From positions 13,488,790-13,552,789 of the forward strand of contig OY744609.1 in assembly GCA_963556255.1 (NCBI GenBank): a stretch of 64,000 nucleotides of DNA, in the 5' to 3' direction. A program made the position numbers and the translations under genes. Shown here one piece after another: positions 58,401 to 64,000 of the stretch; the stretch's first letter is position 1; each line of letters opens with the position of its first letter. This DNA comes from Allolobophora icterica (Eukaryota > Annelida > Clitellata > Crassiclitellata > Lumbricidae). The notes under the pieces were generated by a model that did no database searches, was not told the DNA's origin, and saw only the letters and a program-made list of their open reading frames with translations.

Positions 58401-61400
58401 TAGTGTTTGTGTTTTATTTATTTTACTTAGCGGTCATTTCCTTGTTTAGCAAACTCTTTTCTTCCAAACACGACCTGTTTAATCAGTCTGATATTGTCCA
58501 ACCTACAGATCTGTCGGATGTCCAAAGAAATTGATCTTCCTTTCCATAATTTGCTGCGTGATATTTCTGGTGGACTGAACTTTTCTTTGCACTTCTATAT
58601 TTGATATTTTCTGCTGCCATGTTATGCATAGGATTAGGGATTGACCGGAAACCGTTTCGGATACTCGGTTCGGCCGGAAATCCCGTTTCCGGAAGTATTC
58701 GCCTCGGCAAATATTGTAGACGCAAATAGTTGCAAAAAATTTGTTTCTTTCAGAATTTATTTAATAAACTTACGTATATAAAATTATTAATGTTCAGCCT
58801 TAAAACAATTAAACATCCATTGAATTCTATTCCATTTTCTTGAAATGTATTAACTATTAACTGAGCCGAAAATGGCGTCGCATATTGTAGCGCTAATTTA
58901 GGGCATATGGAACAAATGGTACTGGTTCGTTTCCGGCAAATAGTTAATCCAAATACTCTGTTCCGGTTTCCGGTGGAAAATCTCTTTCCGGTCAATCCCT
59001 ACATAGGATTAGAGTTGCACCGATAGCCCTTTTTGCCGATTATGCTGATACCGCGCATAGCCGATTATTGAAATAGCCGATACCACGTATGAGTCCGATA
59101 ATTTTGTTATCGCCCAAAAACTAGGCACACAACCTTGTATATGGGGGTTATTAAGGAGTTTCCAGTCCTGTGTATAACAGTTCCTTGGGTCTATGGTGCC
59201 TACTAAGTAGTGCAATGCTAAATATAAATCAATAATAAGAAACAAAACATAGATATTTGTGTTCATTTTTATTTTTGTAATGATTATTGTGAAAAAAACG
59301 TTAATTATAAAGTAATTTGCATCGGTGCCGATTATTTTTTGCCGATGCAAATTATGCTGATTGCTCTAATAATCGTCCCGATTACGAATGGGGTAGAGGT
59401 ATCAGTACATCTCTACATAGGATTCTTTCTGTAGCATCTCATCTCAACTGCCAGCAATCTATCGTCACTATCTTCAATCTCTCACCAACTTTGTTTTAGG
59501 GAGCTAAAAAAGCTCCCTTAAGATGAAGGTTATGTTATTATAACAAGGTCAGGTCAATGATCTACCCCAAGCCGCGGATGATTGGCAGAGCGTTATGGAA
59601 ACAGCAACACTCTGGAGAGGGGTATGCCATTGATGATGAAGATGACTTTAAGGGGTTCTTTTGTTGCTTCCTAGAGACAGAGTTTAAATGAGATTCTGTT
59701 GTAGTATTCAGGCGTTTGTTTGTTTATTTTGCAGAATAACGAACTTGGATCTGATGCTGAAGTATGCGCCTGATTCCTGGAAGATGGGAAATAACGTCAT
59801 CCAGAAAATGTTCCACACTGCGCAGAAACAAATGGGTGACATCAAGTATATAAAGATTAATGATTAACTATCTAGAGCTTTATTTGTTTGTTGAGCATTA
59901 AATTGGCTTTCATGTGCTATCACATTGGCCATTGGGTCTGTCAGTGTGGGCATCCAGAGGCTCGGTCACTCACCTGAAGGCAGTGGTGTAGTGGGGCGGG
60001 AACGCGGGGGAACGCCGTTCCCGCACTTTTTTCGCTCACACTATGCAAAATTCTTGCAAGATTGCACTTTTTGCTACAGTTGCTACTTCAATTTCCACAG
60101 GCGTTCCCCCACTTCATTTTTTAGGACTACACCACTGCCTGAAGGTTGGCAACTAGGCAGCGAACGTATATACCTGAATCCAGCCAAAGTAGCACTATGA
60201 TTATTTTTAGTGGATTGCTTTTCTAGTCACTGTTTAAAATAAAATGTGCAGGTGCTTGTTGCCCATGAAGCCATGGGATGGGGAGCAACAGGTTGCAGTT
60301 GATGGTCACCAGTTGATGAAGTATATAAAATAACAAGTTCCTTTTGTCGTTAGGAGTCAATAGAAATTAGTGAGTTGTTTTACCAATTAGTAGGCTATAA
60401 GATGGCATGGCCTTATGAGTTGGGTGACTACTTTTGAATTAGTTCTAAGTTTGCGTGTAATGTCTCAAGTGTTACCCGTTGGACAATTGTTTTAGTACTG
60501 AATGATGGAGTGATGGGTTGTCAAGTACATATTTATAGGGACTCTAGTACCCAGGCCATGTTTTACCAAAAACTTTACACCAATTGGCCTTGAAACCCTG
60601 CAACTGTGCAGCATAGTGGTCTGTTTGGTGATGTGCTGATCCTGTTTTGCAATGATTGTGGCTTTGAGCCTGCTGAGCCGACTCAGTGGGCTGGACGAGT
60701 TGTTTAGGCACATGTTTGTGCTTCAGATTCATATTTACTGATTTTAGACTTACTATCGGCGGGGGGGCCCGATAGCGCATTGGATAACATCTGGCGTAGA
60801 GTGCGAGCGGTACAGAGATCGAGTCCCATAGGCAGACATGGTTTGTAGGCTGCAATTTGCGCCGTGTATTGCAGGCTGTCTGTTCTGTTAGTAGTTAAGG
60901 TTTATCGCATAACATGTACATGTACAGCGCAGTGCGTTTGCAGGCGCTTAATTAAAGAATAAATATTATTATTATTATTATGTAAATAAATAAAATTGAA
61001 AATCTTTAAGGAAGTCCTCCTTCAAAAGTCAAAATATAGAGTCTTCTAGAGTTATTTTGTTTTGAATAAGTACTGGTTAAATAAAATACATCAAAAACTC
61101 CTTATGAATTATAATTTGCTCCATTATAACACAAATTCTGACATAACATGGTCGAAGTCTGGGATTCCAAATTTAGCTTGATGACATAGCTACATAAGAC
61201 GACTTTAGAAATAGTTTAAGGTGTCGTTTATTTGTTTAATCTGCTGTTTATGATTAAAGCTGTTGTTTATGCTTGGTGATGTTTTTTGTCAAAAGAAAAC
61301 AAGTACAAGAAATTAACTGGAACAGGAAACGTGAACAGACTGCAGCTGGAGGTAAACTGAAGCAACTCGAAGAAAGGCAAGTCTCATTGTATAAATAAAT

Positions 61401-63611
61401 TGACTTCATAATTATTTATGTGTATTCACTGCTAATTAAAGCTGTAAACTGAAGCAACTCGAACAAAGGCAAGTCTCATTGTATAAATTGGCTTCATAAT
61501 TATTTACACGTATTCACTGTTTGTTAAAGCTGTTGTGTGTTTATGCTTGATGATGTTTTATGTCGAAATGAAAAAGACAGATGATCTCGTATTGTTCGTG
61601 TGATAATGAATTTGTTATTGCTTCTTGCTTGTTGTCTTTGCATCCCAGTATTTGATGTCTCATTGCTCAGAAATTTGGTTTCATGACGTGTTCATACCAG
61701 AAATTTATATAGTGCGTCTTCAAGGTTGTCTCCTGAGAAGCACACGATGTGTGCTATTGAATTACGAATGTCTTTCTTTCTATTAAAACTAACGCTTTCT
61801 TGAGCTCATTATGTGTTTATTTTATTATTACTGTAAATATTACATTGATTGGCTGGCTGACTGTATGTTGCTCCTAAATATACCATTTAGTTAAAATACA
61901 TGTAAATTGAACTTCTGCCCTGAGCTGGAAATGAATTTAAAATTAAGTTATAATGAAGGCATTCTGAATTTAAAATTAAGTTATAATGAAGGCATGCTGT
62001 TTAAATGTCACATTTATAAGGTTTATTTTAATATGTTTGTATATGTATATATGTATGGGGTGGCAAAGGCGCTTGCATCACAACTCGTACTTTGAAAGCT
62101 AAGGGCAGAGATGTTTTTTGGCCATTACAGAATGCAGAATTGTCGGTGTTCAATTTTCAGCTAGGGAAATTTAATGACTGCATTAAAAGTTATCCATCTA
62201 AGTCTTGGTGAAAGGTTCATCTAAGGAGGGAGCTATCCAGGGAAGTCCCTAGTCATAAACAGATGTGACACTTTCAGTAGAAATCATGGATTAATTAATT
62301 GCCAAAATTGGAAATAATGGCAAAAGAATTAGATGCCTAACCTACCCCTAAGTGAACAAAGATGAAAATTAGGCTGAAATCTGAACCTGTTGAAGACTTA
62401 AATATTGTGTTGAAACCAATGTTTTACAGTTGGGTCGGGCTTGTCAGTAAGAACTACGAAATTGAACGGGCGTGCATGGAACTGGAGAGGGAGGCACAGG
62501 ACCTGGAGAACCAGCGGAAGAAGATCAACTGGAAGAGGAAACATGAACAGCTGGAAGATGAAAGCAAAACAAGTCACCCGGAAGATGGGCAAGTCTTAGT
62601 CTTTGTTGTGCTTACTTGTTTTGTTATTTATATAGTGCCATTGTATGATCTATAGAGCAATAGCATTAGATATTTGTCTGCATCCATGGGTCATTTAGTG
62701 CATTTACTTGAGGTGACTTGTGATGCAGGTACCATCTTATGAGTAATTTGAGAATGCCTGTGTGTTGTCTATATATTGATAGCCTTAGATCTGTCTAGAA
62801 AAGGTGACGCGGGGTTTATCTCACAAGTAATATGAGAACAAGAATGCTAACTTGTGAAGAGCCTTAGGGGACTTCCCAGATGACACTTTTTGCCAAACTG
62901 TCACACAGGTGTTCTGCATGGGTTAGGCTAATTTAACTTGCTTTACGATACGATGATGAGGAGTTCTCTGCCCGAAGGCAGTTCCATTGGCTTTATGCCA
63001 TCCGGGGATGAGATGGATGAGGTTGTTTCTCGTTGCCTTCCTCACAGACAATTAATTGTGGATGAGCAAATTTTCCCAGGTTGCTTCACAGTGGCTTGAG
63101 GTAGATTCGAACCTGGGACCCTCCGGTAACAAGGCACAGAACATATCGCTACACCACTGCGTCCCCTTACAATATGATACAACTGTAAATTGATAATAAA
63201 TTCCTGACAGTCAGAACTGTGCACTGAAAACAAAGAGAAATGTAAACAGAGAGTTCAGTTTCAGTTTAGAGCAAAACTCAATCTCGGTAGGAGATTTCAG
63301 CAAACGTGATAATGTAGAGTTTGTGGCGGAGGGAAGAACAACTGTGAATGAATGACAAGACGTGTACGAGCAACAACATGTTTTCTAGCAGATGCTAATC
63401 AATGAAAAGATTGTCATTGTACAGAGCTATGGTACAAAGCATTAGTCTTGCACAGACTTAGTCATTTTTTGTGTTCTTTTGCAGTTGGACTGGGCCATCT
63501 GGAAACAACTATGAAATCGAAGGAGCACGCATGGAAGTGGATAACGATGAACAAGAATCGGAAAGTCAGTCAAAGCAACAGCGAATACAAGAGGAAAACT
63601 CAACTGACTGA
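55372..63611 (+). CDS. BCAS2: BCAS2 / SPF27, pre-mRNA splicing factor, eight exons
   Basis: BCAS2 (SPF27) is a core subunit of the nuclear PRP19/CDC5L (NTC) complex needed to activate the spliceosome. The join is 55372-55446, 56499-56591, 57163-57233, 58180-58281, 59735-59845, 61296-61376, 62430-62588, 63485-63611, giving 272 aa. Exon 1 encodes [17 protein letters not shown], a near-exact match to the vertebrate N-terminus. Later blocks [47 protein letters not shown] and [10 protein letters not shown] follow the family order. The start ATG has A at -3 and G at +4. Introns 1-5 begin with GT. Introns 6 and 7 begin with GCAAGT. The vertebrate protein is about 225 aa. The surplus comes from exon 7 plus exon 8, which look like a tandem duplication. 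Skipping exon 7 keeps the frame and gives 219 aa. I am sure of exons 1-6, and the 3' arrangement is inferred. Confidence 0.93.
55557..55837. mobile_element. Inverted-repeat element with 9-bp TSD (BCAS2 intron 1)
   Basis: Both arms carry repeated CGAATCCCCGAAAC. Termini are GGGTGCGGCCCG and CGGGTTGACCCC, flanked by a perfect 9-bp repeat TTAGTCCCT (55548-55556 and 55838-55846). A 9-bp TSD with G-rich ends is more like a Mutator-type element than hAT. It has no ORF, so the class is inferred. Confidence 0.75.
56499..56591 (+). CDS. BCAS2: BCAS2 exon 2
   Basis: 31 codons, phase 0 at both ends, acceptor TTACTTAG, donor GTGAGC. Encodes [20 protein letters not shown]. Confidence 0.95.
57163..57233 (+). 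CDS. BCAS2: BCAS2 exon 3
   Basis: Acceptor TCTGGCAG, donor GTCAGT, ends in phase 2. Encodes a segment ending [10 protein letters not shown], equivalent to QPIELLSMKR in vertebrates. Confidence 0.93.
58180..58281 (+). CDS. BCAS2: BCAS2 exon 4
   Basis: Acceptor CATTTGTAG, donor GTTTGT, phase 2 at both ends. Encodes [26 protein letters not shown]. Confidence 0.94.
58635..59001. mobile_element. hAT-type element A, TAGGGATTGACCGG ends (BCAS2 intron 4)
   Basis: It starts TAGGGATTGACCGGAAAC and ends CCGGTCAATCCCTA, with an 8-bp TSD CATAGGAT at 58627-58634 and 59002-59009. Ac-like TAGGG start. No ORF. Confidence 0.9.
59010..59415. mobile_element. hAT-type element B, TAGAGTTGCACCGATA ends (BCAS2 intron 4)
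   Basis: It starts TAGAGTTGCACCGATAGCC and ends ATCAGTACATCTCTA. TSD CATAGGAT at 59002-59009 (shared with element A) and 59416-59423. GCCGATTAT repeats occur inside both ends. No ORF. Confidence 0.88.
59735..59845 (+). CDS. BCAS2: BCAS2 exon 5
   Basis: Acceptor TTTTGCAG, donor GTATAT, phase 2 at both ends. Encodes a helical stretch from [16 protein letters not shown] to AQKQMGDIK, aligning with the vertebrate IENLELM...AQKEL region. Confidence 0.9.
59981..60137. mobile_element. hAT-type MITE, CAGTGGTGTAGTGG ends (BCAS2 intron 5)
   Basis: It starts CAGTGGTGTAGTGGGGC and ends GGACTACACCACTG, with a perfect 8-bp TSD CCTGAAGG (59973-59980 and 60138-60145). 157 bp, no ORF. Confidence 0.92.
60762..60981 (+). 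mobile_element. tRNA-derived SINE, copy 2 (BCAS2 intron 5)
   Basis: The tRNA-like head holds TAGCGCATTGG (A box) and AGATCGAGTCCC (B box). The body has GTTAAGGTTTATCGCATAAC and the tail is (ATT)n. Nearly identical, inverted, to 16051-16266. Sense to BCAS2. Confidence 0.88.
61296..61376 (+). CDS. BCAS2: BCAS2 exon 6
   Basis: The acceptor TTTTGTCAAAAG has a weak pyrimidine tract, but only this start restores the conserved frame [13 protein letters not shown]. It ends AAAG before the donor GCAAGT, phase 2. Confidence 0.88.
61352..61531. repeat. 92-bp tandem duplication spanning the end of exon 6
   Basis: Unit 1 (61352-61443) holds the last 25 bases of exon 6 and its donor. Unit 2 (61444-61531) repeats them within intron 6, including a second AAAGGCAAGTCT. 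The flanking AAAGCTGTTG...TGATGTTTT upstream of exon 6 is also repeated after unit 2. Confidence 0.9.
62430..62588 (+). CDS. BCAS2: BCAS2 exon 7
   Basis: Acceptor TTTTACAG, donor GCAAGT, phase 2 at both ends. The first half encodes [13 protein letters not shown], the conserved C-terminal block. The second half, [11 protein letters not shown], resembles exon 6. If intron 7 were retained, the frame would stop at 62655. Confidence 0.88.
63080..63166 (-). repeat. tRNA-like sequence (SINE head or tRNA pseudogene), BCAS2 intron 7
   Basis: On the minus strand it reads GGGGACGCAGTGGTGTAGCG with a B box GGTTCGAATCT. The stems do not pair properly, so it is not a functional tRNA. Confidence 0.55.
63485..63611 (+). 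CDS. BCAS2: BCAS2 exon 8 (terminal)
   Basis: Acceptor TTTTGCAG. It starts in the same phase as exon 7 and aligns with its first 60 bases ([18 protein letters not shown] versus [18 protein letters not shown]). It then diverges into a Gln/Glu/Ser-rich end, QEENSTD, and a TGA stop. Confidence 0.78.
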
Positions 63612-63714
63612 AAATAGAAACGATTATGAAAACCAGACAGTGGAGAAAAAGCAAAAACATCATATACATGAAATGACAGGATTTGTGAAGAATTGGATGA
63701 GTTTAAATTTTTAA

Positions 63715-63945
63715 TTGACTGGATATACAATAAAACTGTTTGATATTGCCCTCCTTTGGAAGTGCGTGCACAACCATATGATAGACCATCGATGGAACTG
63801 AGCAATTGTGCATGGACTTGCGCTCATGGTCCTTACACGGTGGGTGACTGGCAGTGACTGCCTCATTGCAGACTTTGAATCCGTACTCTGCACGTCACCA
63901 AACGAGAGCGCTGTAACCAATCGGCTACCATGGCGATATTTGGAT
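63715..63945 (-). mobile_element. tRNA-derived SINE, second family, overlapping BCAS2 3' end
   Basis: On the minus strand it has an A-box-like TAGCCGATTGGTTA and a B-box-like GGATTCAAAGTC. The body ends near TTTTATTGTATATCC. A diverged copy is at about 1280-1412. Confidence 0.7.
63729..63734 (+). promoter_or_regulatory. BCAS2: Candidate BCAS2 poly(A) signal AATAAA
   Basis: 118 bases after the stop codon. It lies inside the antisense SINE; the paralogous SINE position near 1290 reads AATGCA. Confidence 0.6.
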
Positions 63946-64000
63946 AGGCGTTTACTAACTACTGTAGAAATAATAGGGTACTGTAATCATGTACCCATCA

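Noticed and set aside
60762..60840. tRNA gene at the head of the SINE
   Set aside because: It has promoter boxes but no cloverleaf, and continues into a SINE body and (ATT)n tail also found at 16 kb.
62362..62655. BCAS2 exon 7 read as an independent 97-aa gene
   Set aside because: The part before 62430 is intron and the part after 62588 is past a GC donor. Only the middle matches the family.
63080..63166. Functional tRNA gene
   Set aside because: A- and B-box-like sequences exist, but acceptor and anticodon stems do not pair.

Overview
The window looks like non-coding-rich nuclear DNA from an animal, most likely a marine invertebrate deuterostome. I cannot name the species. The evidence is a spliced, clearly animal BCAS2 (SPF27) gene, a eukaryotic tRNA-His gene, tRNA-derived SINEs, non-LTR and Ty3-like remnants, long microsatellites, and an unusual number of hAT-type DNA transposons. 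The sequence outside the coding blocks is AT-rich, and the octamer TAGGCCTA is very over-represented.

Layout. 1-16 kb: an intergenic mosaic with no host gene I can support. It holds LINE and Ty3-like fragments, simple repeats, and a set of hAT elements nested four deep at 6491-9894. 16.9-18.6 kb: a single-exon ORF for a 556-residue single-pass membrane protein of unknown family. About 4 kb of G+T-rich DNA follows it, and this may be a long 3' UTR. 22-30 kb: more MITEs and minisatellites, and the first copy of an hAT family with TIR CAGTCTTGTTGTC. 30.7-31.6 kb (minus strand): an ORF for a 305-residue single-pass membrane protein of unknown family. 32-55 kb: repeats almost throughout, with one tRNA-His gene at 35.55 kb, a 1.6-kb satellite of 47-bp units at 47.9-49.5 kb, very long (CA), (ATG), (GA) and (TTA) tracts, and many MITEs with intact 8-bp target-site duplications (TSDs).

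55.4-63.6 kb (plus strand): BCAS2, a core subunit of the PRP19/CDC5L spliceosomal complex, reconstructed here as eight exons. Its 3' end has been remodelled. Exon 8 is a diverged copy of the start of exon 7, the end of exon 7 resembles exon 6, the last two introns begin with GCAAGT instead of GT, and the candidate poly(A) signal lies inside an antisense SINE.

The three protein genes do not form an operon or pathway that I can recognise. I found no defence system, CRISPR array or biosynthetic cluster. The most distinctive content is the transposon record: about two dozen insertions whose 8-bp TSDs can be read directly, including two different elements in exactly the same target site (58627-59423).
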